A DNA stretch of 64,000 bases from Aliamphritea ceti (lineage in GTDB: Bacteria; Pseudomonadota; Gammaproteobacteria; Pseudomonadales; Balneatricaceae): contig NZ_AP025282.1 of assembly GCF_024347215.1 (NCBI RefSeq), positions 4,402,001-4,466,000 of the forward strand, in the 5' to 3' direction. Positions 26,464-35,872 of the stretch are shown here, piece by piece. The notes beneath the pieces are model-generated. The model made no database searches, was not told the DNA's origin, and was given only the letters and a program-made list of their open reading frames with translations. Position 1 is the first letter of the stretch. Each line of letters starts with the position of its first letter. Made by a program: the position numbers and the translations under genes.

Positions 26464-29400
26464 TCAGGTAATACGAAATGGCTGGTAGCGCGCCAGCACT
26501 TCCGCCAACTCATTAAAGGCAGTGTGCAAATGTGATAACTCATCACGCGCCTGTTCTTCATCTCCCCTGCTATGCATAGCGACCAGTTTGGATGCCAACG
26601 CAAGGAAATCAGCCTGTGCTCTGGACAAGCGTTCCAGCCAAACTGGGTCAAACAGTTGCTCCTGACGGGCGCGGGTAATCCAGGCCCGGAAATGACAGTT
26701 TTCCACAGCCATAATCCCCCACGGATCATCCTGCATACGCGGGGCAATAATTTTCGCTTCGAAATTCTGATACCAGTGTTTAGTGGTTAAGCGCAGCAGC
26801 TGAATTTTGTTGTCTTCATTACTACGTACCATCTGTGCAAAACGTCGCCATTGAGAGTTTGGCGAATAATCTTTCAGCCACTGAGGAACTTCACTGGCAG
26901 GCATAGGCCGGGCAATTCCGTATCCCTGAGCTTCGTTACAGCCCATACTCAGCAGCATTAAACCATGTTCAGTGGTTTCCACCCCTTCGGCAATGACATC
27001 CCGGTTAAACGAGTCTGCGAGCCCCAAAACCCCATCAATAATGGCGTAATCGTTCGGATCGACCAGCATATCCCTTACGAAACTCTGATCAATCTTAATA
27101 GTTCCCGCTGACAGGCTGCGTAAATGCGCCAGTGAAGAGTAGCCTGTGCCGAAATCATCCAGAGCAATTTTAACACCGAGCTTATTCTGGCAATTACGAA
27201 TAATTTCACTGATGACATCAAGATCACCTAACGCACTGCTTTCCAGTACTTCTAACTGCAGGCAGCTGGTTTGAATATTGGCAAACCGTGCTAACTGAGT
27301 GGCAAAGTTTTCCAGAAAACAATCCGATCTCAAATGATTAGAAGAAATATTGATACTGACTTCCAGCTCCAGCCCCTGATCTGTCCAGTCGCTCAATTGT
27401 TGCAGGGCTTCACTGATAACCCAGTCACCCAGCAAAATTTCCAGTTCGGTACCTTCAACTGCGGGTAAAAAATAGAATGGTGATAACAGACCTTTTTCAG
27501 GATGTTGCCAGCGTATGAGCGCTTCCACACCAAATACATCGCCGGAACGCATATTCACTTTCGGTTGGTAATACAGACAGAAATGACGCATATCCAGACT
27601 GGTGGCAATCTCATCCAGTAACTGGTTTTGCTGGATCAGCTGCTGGTCCTTTTCTGTGTTAAAGAAATGATAACGGTTACGGCCAGCTAATTTCGCCTGA
27701 TACATCGACTGATCAGCATGGCGCATCAGAGTATCCAGATCGGCGTGATCATCCGGATAAAGCGTTACGCCAATAGACGCACTGATACTGATTACATGCC
27801 CGTCAATCATATAGGGGTGTGAAAGTAATCCGATAATGCGCTGCAGAATTGACTCACAATGTTCCAGCGACTGAATATCTCCCAGCAGCATCGCGAACTC
27901 ATCGCCGCCCTGTCTGGAAACAGTATCCTCTTCACGCAAAGCTGTATTGATGCGTTTGGCAACTTCAATAATCAGTTGGTCTCCGACTTCATGGCCGTAC
28001 TGGTCATTTACCGGCTTGAAGTCATCCAAATCCAGAAAACAAATTCCTAACTGCTTGTTATGACGCTTACTGTGAGCAATCGCCTGCCGAAAGCGGTCCG
28101 CAAACAGAGTACGGTTAGGTAGCCTTGTCAGCTCATCATAATGGGCCATAAGCCGGAGTTTATTTTCCTGCTCTTTATGCTGAGTAATATCCGATGCCAG
28201 CCCAACATAGTTAAGTACGTCACCACGGTTATTCCGTATTGCCGATATTTTCATCAGGATGGCATACGTGTAACCCTCTTTATGACGATTCCAAATCTCT
28301 CCCTGCCAGTGTCCGTCTCGACGCAAATTGCGCCACAAATCTTCATAAAAACTGCGCGGATGGCGGCCTGAGCTAAGTAGCCCGGGCTGCTGGCCTACCG
28401 CATCTTCAGCGCTATAACCGGTTAATTCTGAGAAGCGTGTATTCACATCAACTATGGTGCCGTGAATATCCGTCACCATGATAGATTCATGAGTATCATT
28501 AAAAATACGTGCAGACAGCTGCAGCTTTTCATCCGTCTGGTGCCGTTCAACCGCAATTGCAACCAGTTGAGCAGCAAATTCGATAAGCTTAATATCATCG
28601 TCTTCAGGAGAATGAGGCCGGGGATGGTAGATCGCAAACGTACCCAGAACTTTATTGTTGGCCCCCATCACTGGTTCAGACCAGCAGGCCTTCAAATTTG
28701 CCTGGGTCGTTAACGTTAAAAATGGCGCCCAGTTAGGATGATTATCAATATCGGAGACAATAACCCGTTGCTTAGTATATGCTGCACGGCCACAACTACC
28801 GACCATTTCACCTATTTCTACACCGTCTACGGCCTCATTATAGAAGTCTGGCAAGCTCGGCCCTGCCCCGGTAAACAGCTGATTAGTTTTCTCATCTAAC
28901 AGCAACACGCTGCCTAAGCACCCAGGACTCTGAGTTTCAATTGTTTCTATTATCGCTTCCAGGATAACGTCCAGCGAAGCGCCTTCCAGCAACAGCTCAA
29001 GCACTTTGCTACGGGTCATATCCAGTGCTTCAATTTTTTTCTGGCGGGTAATATTGGTATTTATTCCAATCAACCGGGAAGGTTTACCATCTTGCCACTC
29101 AACTGCTTCAGCGATGCCCTGTAGCCATATCCAGCCACCCGCAGCCGTTTGAACCCGGTACTCTGATTCGCAGGCTTCGCCAGATGTTGCTAATAATGCA
29201 TATTCAGCCAATATTTTCTCTTTATCCGCTGGATGCAGCCGTCTCTCCCAATCTTCAACACTTGCCTGATATTCCTCAGGTGCATATCCAATCATGCGGA
29301 TATACTCATCGCTAACCAAAACAGTATTTGTCGCCACATCAATATCAAACCAGGCCTGATGAGATGCGCCCAGCGCCAGATTTAAGCGTTTTAAATTATC

Positions 29401-30297
29401 ATTCAGAGTACGGGTGCGTTCATCAACGGTTATTTCCAGCAAAGAATGATTGTTTTTTAACCGACTGATTAACATAGCAATCAGAGTAATAAATCCGCAG
29501 AAGAAAACCGCCACCAACAGTTCCAGCGCTAACAGAAAGCTGTCCAGATAGCCCTTCGCCGGAGCAACCCGGAATATCCACAAACCATTCGGCACCTGAA
29601 TATCAAAACTTTCAAAATCATCAATTAGCGGCTCTGCTGAACCCGCAATCGGTACTTCCTTACCATTCAGCGCATCCAGCCGGGATAAACGGTATGCAAA
29701 GCCACCAGCCTCCAATCGATGAAGTAATGCCTGTTCAAGTATTTCAGGAAAACGGATCAGTACAGAAGAGAACCCCCAGAAGATATTCTTCCCTTGACTG
29801 TCTGATAAGTAGATAGGCAAACGTCCGACAGCCCCTACACCGCCCTGCTTAAGTTCAAAAGGGCCTGCAAGCGTCAGTTGACCCGAAGCCCGGGCAAGAA
29901 AAGCAGGTTTGTCTCGGTTCTGATCCACCAGCAAATCGTAACCAATAACCGCCTCATTACCCGCCAGAGGAATAACTTGCTGGATCACCCCAGCTGGCGC
30001 AAGTTCCAATGCTGATGCACCGGTATAAAATGGCAACATTTCTGCAGCCAGCTTTTCAAAACCATCGGTGCTGCCATTTTGCATCCGCACCATAGCCGCC
30101 ACAGGATAAGTAGCCGATAGCGCCTGACTGATATTCGCTTCAATCAGGCTGACATAGCTGGTAGAAAGCTTCTCCAGCAACATATGTTTTTGCTGATACC
30201 GGTAGTTTTCAACAAAATAAATGACACAGCCGCTGATGATTATGGCAACCAGTAAAATTAACCGTATCGTCAGCGAACGTTTGAGTTCGTAAAGCAT
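26464..30297 (-). CDS. CHASE-PAS-GAF-PAS-GGDEF-EAL cyclic-di-GMP protein with CZB-like tail
   Basis: A 1277-residue membrane signalling protein. TM1 is near 12-28, a CHASE-like periplasmic sensor spans about 40-250, TM2 is near 258-282, followed by PAS (about 305-425), GAF (430-580), PAS (590-705), GGDEF (715-880) and EAL (895-1140). GGDEF is intact (797-801) with an RxxD inhibitory site (REED) before it. EAL is also intact: E925 in VEALIRW, DDFGTG at 1047-1052, IKIDQSF, AEGVETTE and QGYGIARP. Both cyclase and phosphodiesterase activities are therefore possible. Residues 1170-1270 resemble a zinc-binding CZB domain (KHWYQN, NCHFRAW), but the later histidine pair appears lost (RAQADFLAL). It is divergent from another EAL gene. 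Confidence 0.9.
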   Translation of the reverse strand: MLYELKRSLTIRLILLVAIIISGCVIYFVENYRYQQKHMLLEKLSTSYVSLIEANISQALSATYPVAAMVRMQNGSTDGFEKLAAEMLPFYTGASALELAPAGVIQQVIPLAGNEAVIGYDLLVDQNRDKPAFLARASGQLTLAGPFELKQGGVGAVGRLPIYLSDSQGKNIFWGFSSVLIRFPEILEQALLHRLEAGGFAYRLSRLDALNGKEVPIAGSAEPLIDDFESFDIQVPNGLWIFRVAPAKGYLDSFLLALELLVAVFFCGFITLIAMLISRLKNNHSLLEITVDERTRTLNDNLKRLNLALGASHQAWFDIDVATNTVLVSDEYIRMIGYAPEEYQASVEDWERRLHPADKEKILAEYALLATSGEACESEYRVQTAAGGWIWLQGIAEAVEWQDGKPSRLIGINTNITRQKKIEALDMTRSKVLELLLEGASLDVILEAIIETIETQSPGCLGSVLLLDEKTNQLFTGAGPSLPDFYNEAVDGVEIGEMVGSCGRAAYTKQRVIVSDIDNHPNWAPFLTLTTQANLKACWSEPVMGANNKVLGTFAIYHPRPHSPEDDDIKLIEFAAQLVAIAVERHQTDEKLQLSARIFNDTHESIMVTDIHGTIVDVNTRFSELTGYSAEDAVGQQPGLLSSGRHPRSFYEDLWRNLRRDGHWQGEIWNRHKEGYTYAILMKISAIRNNRGDVLNYVGLASDITQHKEQENKLRLMAHYDELTRLPNRTLFADRFRQAIAHSKRHNKQLGICFLDLDDFKPVNDQYGHEVGDQLIIEVAKRINTALREEDTVSRQGGDEFAMLLGDIQSLEHCESILQRIIGLLSHPYMIDGHVISISASIGVTLYPDDHADLDTLMRHADQSMYQAKLAGRNRYHFFNTEKDQQLIQQNQLLDEIATSLDMRHFCLYYQPKVNMRSGDVFGVEALIRWQHPEKGLLSPFYFLPAVEGTELEILLGDWVISEALQQLSDWTDQGLELEVSINISSNHLRSDCFLENFATQLARFANIQTSCLQLEVLESSALGDLDVISEIIRNCQNKLGVKIALDDFGTGYSSLAHLRSLSAGTIKIDQSFVRDMLVDPNDYAIIDGVLGLADSFNRDVIAEGVETTEHGLMLLSMGCNEAQGYGIARPMPASEVPQWLKDYSPNSQWRRFAQMVRSNEDNKIQLLRLTTKHWYQNFEAKIIAPRMQDDPWGIMAVENCHFRAWITRARQEQLFDPVWLERLSRAQADFLALASKLVAMHSRGDEEQARDELSHLHTAFNELAEVLARYQPFRIT

Positions 30298-30639
30298 TTA
30301 TTACCTTCAGGTATATGTGTCTGGCTAAACATTCACAGACATAAAATGCTGTCCTTGCAATCACTTATATAAGATTAAGGAGAACACGCCTCCGGTGATT
30401 CTCACGAAATGCAGACTAACGTGTATTTTCAACTCTCGCCAGCAATCGGCTACCCAAGCTGACCAACAAAACGGGGGACTATTATCGATTTATGCACACA
30501 GCATTAACTGAATCTGAATAGTTTCTTGATCCAGATTAAGTAAACGCGTCTTTTTCAAAAAGCGATGCGCAAATTCAGATAGAGTTGATCGGCTAAAGAG
30601 CGTTCCCTAGGGATCCGGTGTTCAGATAAGTAGTCAGGC
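30298..30639. other. Divergent region between two cyclic-di-GMP genes
   Basis: About 340 bp serving as a shared promoter region. A small hairpin CTTTTT-c-AAAAAG is present at 30550-30562. No gene, riboswitch or clear regulator site was recognised. Confidence 0.45.
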
Positions 30640-32913
30640 ATGAAACTTAATAATAAAAACAAACTTCTGTATAGCATTCTAAGTCTGTTGGTATTGGGCC
30701 TGCTGTCTTCTGCCCTCGTCGCCTACCTGTACATCAGTAGTGCTCAGCGCCAGGCATTACAAAACGAACATCTGGTAAAAGCCCGCGCGACCACTGAAAA
30801 GCTATCTATCTGGCTGAGTGATAATCTTAATATTGTCAGCCATTATGCCGAGGTAATCGCTCAGCACCCCCAGGGATTAAGAAATAACCCTGCGCTACAG
30901 GAATACCTGCGCCAAAGCACCGCGACCGGACGTTTCGATTACATCAGCTATAGCCTGGAAAGTGATGGCTATATGTGGATCAACGACTGGATGATCCCTA
31001 AAAATTACAACCCACGCTTACGTCCCTGGTATATCAACAGCAAGCAGGCAATGGCACCGTCAATACCGGAACCTTACTTCAGCGTAGATGCTGTGCCTTA
31101 TCGTTACCTCGCAGTCACCGCTCCGCTCTTACAAGACGGGCAATTCATCGGCATGGTACTCGGTGATGTCCCACTGGAGTTCGTAAAAAACACCGTAATG
31201 GATATAAAGCTGGATTTTGATGGACAGGTATTTATCACTAACCATCAGGGCGAAATTCTGATTCACAAAAACGGACAGATGGAAGGCTTACTGCAGACAA
31301 CGCTACTGGGCGAAAATCTTTCCGCAAGTAGCCAAAGCTCGCTATCGGATAACAAAAACAATCAGCCGCCACACACTGATATCTCCCAAATAATGGAGAC
31401 CGACGCTTATATATACACAGTTTCATCTATTGGCGTTGCCGACTGGCACTTAGTGCTGGCTCAACAGAAAAGTATTCTGAATAAGCAGTTATTCAAGTCC
31501 ACCCTGAATTTACTCAGTGCTTTTGTTGGTATTTTCCTGATGACACTAACCTTACTGTTTATCTCTAACAGACATGTATTCTCACCGTTGCTTAATCTGC
31601 TGGAGCAGGATGCGAATACCGGACTGTCAAATAAACGTACCTTTAAAGAGCAGATCAGCCACCAGTACATTGATGCAAAAATACCAGGCATGCTGGTGAT
31701 CATTAACATCAATAACTTCAACTTGCTAACCGCGGCCTTATCCGGCCCGGCGATAGCTCAGCTACAAAATGAAATTAAATTCCGGATTCAGCAGATACTG
31801 CCACCAGACATCCAATTGGGAATGTTCTCTGAAAACCGTTTCATCGTATTTTTCCCGAACCACTCGAACCAGGAAAAGCGTGACCAGCTTTTCAAACTGC
31901 AGCAGCTACACGAAGGTCTTGCCCATTTTTACACTGTCAAAGAGCAGCAAATCACCTGCACTTTCCGACAGGGAGTAAGTTTCTTCCCACAGCATGGTAG
32001 CAATATCGAACAACTGATCGACCGGGCGTTTTCTGTCATGGGCAATGCTAAAAAACATACCAACGCCGGTAACATTCAGGTTTACAGCCCAGATATCGAC
32101 CAACAACTCAGCGAAGACCTGCGTATATTCAGTGCCATTCATAACGGCTTACGTAATCATGAGTTCAAACTTGCCTTTCAACCTCAGTACGACCTTAACC
32201 AGCAGGCCTACAAAGGCATTGAAGTATTACTCCGCTGGTATTCCAGCGAACTGGAAAGACAGGTTTCACCCGCTGAATTCATCCCTATTTCCGAAGCATC
32301 ACATCTGATTATCAACCTTGGTGACTTCGTCATAAATGCAACCTTGCAGCAAATTTCGGAATGGCGAAAGCAGGATATTCACTTTGAAACAGTGAGCATT
32401 AACATTTCCCCTAAACAGCTTCTGCAACACAACTTTACAGATAAGCTACTCAGCGCACTGGATCGTTTTCAGGTGCCTGCTGAACAACTTGAACTGGAAA
32501 TAACTGAATCCTTACTATTTGATGACCCTGAGCGCTGTATTGAGCTGCTTAAACAGCTTAAGTCGCTGGGCTTCGCCATTGCGATCGATGACTTCGGCAC
32601 AGGATACTCTTCCCTGCAGTACCTGAAACTCCTGCCGGTAGATAAACTCAAAGTCGACCGAGCCTTTATAAAAGAATTAGAAACCAGCCCTAAAGATCAG
32701 GTAATTATCAGCATGGTGACTGAAATGGCAAAGGCACTTAGCTTCACCACACTTGCCGAAGGTGCCGAATCTGAAGCGCAGATAGATATACTGCGCCAGG
32801 CAGGCTATGACATGGTACAGGGGTTTTATTATGCTAAACCCATGTCTGCCACTAAGCTGATTCAGTTTATTAACACACTGCCAATAGCTAACCCACAACG
32901 CCATCCTGCCTGA
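30640..32913 (+). CDS. Cache-sensor EAL phosphodiesterase with degenerate GGDEF
   Basis: A 757-residue membrane protein likely to hydrolyse cyclic-di-GMP. TM1 is near 10-32; a dCache sensor spans about 40-285 with YNPRLRPWY (123-131), a motif shared with amino-acid-sensing dCache domains; TM2 is near 290-312. The GGDEF domain is degenerate (the signature reads SENRF), so it cannot act as a cyclase but may regulate. The EAL domain is catalytically plausible although its motif is EVL (528-530): SINIS, LEITES, DDFGTGYSS (650 onward), DKLKVDRAFI, LAEGAES and QGFYYAKP are all present. It is divergent from the 1277-residue GGDEF-EAL gene. Confidence 0.92.
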   Translation: MKLNNKNKLLYSILSLLVLGLLSSALVAYLYISSAQRQALQNEHLVKARATTEKLSIWLSDNLNIVSHYAEVIAQHPQGLRNNPALQEYLRQSTATGRFDYISYSLESDGYMWINDWMIPKNYNPRLRPWYINSKQAMAPSIPEPYFSVDAVPYRYLAVTAPLLQDGQFIGMVLGDVPLEFVKNTVMDIKLDFDGQVFITNHQGEILIHKNGQMEGLLQTTLLGENLSASSQSSLSDNKNNQPPHTDISQIMETDAYIYTVSSIGVADWHLVLAQQKSILNKQLFKSTLNLLSAFVGIFLMTLTLLFISNRHVFSPLLNLLEQDANTGLSNKRTFKEQISHQYIDAKIPGMLVIININNFNLLTAALSGPAIAQLQNEIKFRIQQILPPDIQLGMFSENRFIVFFPNHSNQEKRDQLFKLQQLHEGLAHFYTVKEQQITCTFRQGVSFFPQHGSNIEQLIDRAFSVMGNAKKHTNAGNIQVYSPDIDQQLSEDLRIFSAIHNGLRNHEFKLAFQPQYDLNQQAYKGIEVLLRWYSSELERQVSPAEFIPISEASHLIINLGDFVINATLQQISEWRKQDIHFETVSINISPKQLLQHNFTDKLLSALDRFQVPAEQLELEITESLLFDDPERCIELLKQLKSLGFAIAIDDFGTGYSSLQYLKLLPVDKLKVDRAFIKELETSPKDQVIISMVTEMAKALSFTTLAEGAESEAQIDILRQAGYDMVQGFYYAKPMSATKLIQFINTLPIANPQRHPA

Positions 32914-33008
32914 AAAAAGATGCAATAACAGCTGCTTAGCGCTCCGGCGCTGAAGTACGCGTTTCGGGTAATCTCTATTTAAAGCTGTCGCTTACGCATG
33001 CTATGCTT

Positions 33009-33047
33009 CGCAGAACATCAGGTCTTACTTCAGTAAGATCATCTGCG
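33009..33047 (+). repeat. Nested inverted repeat upstream of the response-regulator gene
   Basis: Outer arms CGCAGA / TCTGCG enclose a perfect inner stem TCTTACT-TC-AGTAAGA. A further pair, CGGGTA near 32965 and TACCCG near 33050, could enclose the whole, and AGCGC-TCCG-GCGCT lies at 32938-32951. It could be a structured leader or a short interspersed repeat; it matches no riboswitch known to me. Confidence 0.5.
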
Positions 33048-33083
33048 CTACCCGGTATACATCAACCAGAGTGAAGTACATTA

Positions 33084-33857
33084 ATGGCAGGACTAAAAGC
33101 AATCATTGTCGACGACGCCCGTTTTATTCGCGACCTTGTTACTAAGATTCTGCGGGACGCTTTCCCTGACTCACAGGTAAAATCCGCCGAGAATGGCGAA
33201 GCAGGTAAGCAGCTACTCGCACAGGAAACTTTCGACATCGTCCTTTGTGACTGGGAGATGCCTGGCATGTCTGGCCTCGAGCTATTGCAATGGACCCGCC
33301 AGCAGCCCAGCTATCAAACGGTGCCATTTCTGATGATTACCAGCCGGGGGGAACGGGAATACGTGCTGAAAGCAGTCAGCTCCGGCGTTAACGATTACAT
33401 AGGTAAGCCATTCGAGCCACAGCAGCTGGTAGATAAGGTAAAACTCTGGTTGGCGAAAGGTGGTGAAACCAGCCCTGCAGCCCGGCAACGAGCCGCACAG
33501 TTACTGGCATCTGTGCAGTCTCCGGCAGCGAAAAAAGCAGCGCCAAAACCCAAAGGGATGGCACAACTGCGTTTTGGCAGTAACACTCATAAATGCGCAA
33601 TTAAAGAGCTGACTCTGCAATACGCAAAAGTAGCGATTAAACATGACGGTCCGCTACCGGCTATCTTTGAACAGGCCGTTGTCGATATAGAACAGCAGAA
33701 CGGCAAAGGAATCGCACGGATAAACGGCTTCGTCCGGGCTATTTCGGCACTGGAACCAGATATGAACTCCAGTTTTATCGACGTCAATATTCACTTCAGT
33801 GATAACGATGCCGACAAGCTTGAAGTACTGTCTCACTACATGTCGACGATGAAATAG
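33084..33857 (+). CDS. CheY-like response regulator with uncharacterised C-terminal domain
   Basis: A 257-residue protein. Residues 1-125 form a complete receiver: DD at 10-11, phospho-acceptor D56 in LCDWEMPGMSG, T86 and K108-P109. An Ala/Lys/Pro-rich linker (about 130-155) leads to a C-terminal domain of about 100 residues (AQLRFGSNTHKCAIKELTLQ, then YAKVAIKHDG, and VDVNIHFSDNDADKLE-like strands). That domain has the alternating strand pattern of a PilZ-like barrel but lacks the RxxxR and DxSxxG ligand motifs, so cyclic-di-GMP binding is not supported. It has no helix-turn-helix. It follows an EAL gene on the same strand, which may link it to cyclic-di-GMP output (inference). Confidence 0.8.
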   Translation: MAGLKAIIVDDARFIRDLVTKILRDAFPDSQVKSAENGEAGKQLLAQETFDIVLCDWEMPGMSGLELLQWTRQQPSYQTVPFLMITSRGEREYVLKAVSSGVNDYIGKPFEPQQLVDKVKLWLAKGGETSPAARQRAAQLLASVQSPAAKKAAPKPKGMAQLRFGSNTHKCAIKELTLQYAKVAIKHDGPLPAIFEQAVVDIEQQNGKGIARINGFVRAISALEPDMNSSFIDVNIHFSDNDADKLEVLSHYMSTMK

Positions 33858-33905
33858 ACAGGCTAAATAAGCCGACCGCAATAAACGGCCCTTTCAGCAA
33901 CACAC

Positions 33906-33933
33906 AAAAAAGCACCGGTCACGGTGCTTTTTT
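33906..33933. terminator. Bidirectional terminator between response-regulator and GST genes
   Basis: AAAAAAGCACCG and CGGTGCTTTTTT form a 12-bp stem around GTCA, giving a T run on both strands between convergent genes. Confidence 0.93.
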
Positions 33934-33954
33934 ATATCACATAAAGTATCGGTG

Positions 33955-34614
33955 TTAGCCGTCGAAATCGCGCCCAACTTCTTCTTCAGAAATTACTTCT
34001 TCTTCAGTAATCGAAGCTTCTACCCATTCAACAATAGCAGGGTGCGCCATCAGAGTTTCCACATAAGCTTTACTCAACGGACTGATTGCCGGCGCATAGG
34101 TATTAAGACGCAATGCAATCGGTGCATACATAATGTCTGCAATACTCAGTTCACCAAACAACCAGGGGCCCAATTCCTGATGCTCATACCGCAGTTCCTG
34201 CCACATCAGATCAATACGCCACACATCTTTAAGTGCCGCAGTTGAAAGATCCACCTGCCGGCGTGCCCGGCAATTCATGGGCATTTCTTCCCGCAGCGCC
34301 ATAAAACCGGAATGCATTTCACAGCTGATAGCCCGCGCCTGAGCACGTTTTGCCACATCTTTTGGCCAGGCATCACCGGCAAGGTATGTCTCATTGATGT
34401 ATTCACAGATAGCCAGTGAGTCCCACACTTTAATATCACCATCGATCAGTGCCGGAACTTTACCGGTGGGAGAGAATGCTTTGATCTGCTCAGCAAACTC
34501 AGGTGTAAATAAAGCTAACCGACGCTCTTCAAACTCAACGTTGCAAGCCTTCAGCATCAACCAGGCACGTAACGACCAGGATGAATAATTTTTATTTCCA
34601 ATAATTAATTCCAC
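33955..34614 (-). CDS. Glutathione S-transferase family protein
   Basis: A 219-residue cytosolic protein with an N-terminal thioredoxin fold and C-terminal helices. The start MELIIGNKNYSSWSLRAWL carries the Ser-rich active-site stretch seen in bacterial GSTs with an SSxSxR pattern. PTGKVPALIDGD contains the cis-proline, and SLAICEYINE the glutathione gamma-glutamyl contact. Substrate unknown; detoxification is the usual role. It converges with the response-regulator gene at a shared terminator and is divergent from a LysR gene about 165 nt upstream, which might regulate it. Confidence 0.9.
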   Translation of the reverse strand: MELIIGNKNYSSWSLRAWLMLKACNVEFEERRLALFTPEFAEQIKAFSPTGKVPALIDGDIKVWDSLAICEYINETYLAGDAWPKDVAKRAQARAISCEMHSGFMALREEMPMNCRARRQVDLSTAALKDVWRIDLMWQELRYEHQELGPWLFGELSIADIMYAPIALRLNTYAPAISPLSKAYVETLMAHPAIVEWVEASITEEEVISEEEVGRDFDG

Positions 34615-34778
34615 TTCCGTTCCTCATTCTATCTGGCCGGTGCTTTCTACTGGTTATAGTAAGCCTGACACCGACGACTCCGTGTTGTTATCCGACTGCA
34701 AGCATTCTCGCCTCTTGCATTCAGGAGAACCAGCGAATAGTTTTGATGCCTCCTATCTTGATTGCTAATAAATACCTT

Positions 34779-35630
34779 ATGGATATTGATGCATTACGCA
34801 GCTTCATCGCCTTCGTTGACACGGGTAGCTTTACCCGGGCAGCAAAACAAACTTTCCGCACCCAGGGTGCGGTCAGCATGCAGATGAAAAAGCTCGAAGA
34901 AGAAACCGGACGAGACCTGTTCACTAAAGATGGCCGCAACCTGAGCCTGACGGATGACGGCCGGAAACTGGTTAGCTATGCCAGACGTATTCTTGCCTTG
35001 CATGATGAAGCGCTTGGAGAGTTCTCTCATTCATCAGGTATGCCCCCGCTACGCATAGGTTGCCCCGATGATTATGCTCAGGAGATTTTCCCGGATCTGG
35101 TCGCTCTGTTATTAACAGAATATCCGCAGCTGCAAATACGTCTGTTATGCGATAACAGCAATGGTCTGCGTCAGGCACTTGATCAGGGAAAGATTGATTT
35201 AGCTATCCTGACCCGGGCGCCGGACAAAGAAGAAGGCTACCTTCTACGCCATGATAAAGGTGTGTGGGTGCACGCCGGTTTTCCAGAACTGCAGCAATAT
35301 GCGGAATTGCCGCTAGTGCTCTATGAGGCTGACTGTAAATTTCACTCCAGCGCCGTTGATGGACTGGAGAAACAGGGACAACGCTTTCGGGTAGTCTGTG
35401 CATCCAGTAGCGCCACAGCAATTAAAAGCTTACTTCGTCGTGGCATGGGTATTGGGGTACTTGCGTCATCTACAATTGATGAAAACCTGGTGCCTTGTGA
35501 CCGGCCATACCTGCCAACCTTACCTATGGTCGATATTGTCCTGGCTGTTGCACCAACTCCACACCCACTGGTGAGTACTGCAATGGCGCAAAAAATCAGT
35601 CAGAAAATGCTCAGTCAAACTGCTCCCTGA
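34779..35630 (+). CDS. LysR-family transcriptional regulator
   Basis: About 283 residues starting at MDIDALRSFIAFVDTGSFTR, the standard LysR N-terminus; upstream in-frame TTG (34743) and ATG (34746) would add unusual residues. The HTH continues with FRTQGAVSMQMKKLEEETGR, and a type-2 effector domain follows with LRIGCPDDYAQEIFP and GKIDLAILTR. No strong ribosome site is visible for any start. It is divergent from the GST gene and could control it. Effector unknown. Confidence 0.88.
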   Translation: MDIDALRSFIAFVDTGSFTRAAKQTFRTQGAVSMQMKKLEEETGRDLFTKDGRNLSLTDDGRKLVSYARRILALHDEALGEFSHSSGMPPLRIGCPDDYAQEIFPDLVALLLTEYPQLQIRLLCDNSNGLRQALDQGKIDLAILTRAPDKEEGYLLRHDKGVWVHAGFPELQQYAELPLVLYEADCKFHSSAVDGLEKQGQRFRVVCASSSATAIKSLLRRGMGIGVLASSTIDENLVPCDRPYLPTLPMVDIVLAVAPTPHPLVSTAMAQKISQKMLSQTAP

Positions 35631-35872
35631 GGCGCTTCTGTTTCTAGTTGCGGCAGCAATTCACTCAATTGCGACATCACTACCCAAAGTGACGAAGTAA
35701 ACTGCCGCCGTCACTTGCTCCGCCTAACCCCCTCAGCATAAAGTCCCCAAACCAAAGTCTAATACGTACCTTAAAAAACCTATAAATCACCGACGAGCCT
35801 TTGGCGTTTCACCTCGGAAAATGCATTTCACAATGCCGCATAATAATTACATCCCTGCTCAGGAGTAAGCTG

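Noticed and set aside
32953..33070. Possible cyclic-di-GMP riboswitch in the response-regulator leader.
   Set aside because: The inverted repeats are real, but the conserved GEMM core and tetraloop-receptor sequences are not present.
34743..34778. Longer N-terminus for the LysR regulator at 34779.
   Set aside because: The extra residues are unlike LysR proteins and the upstream starts lack ribosome sites; MDIDALRSF is the standard beginning.
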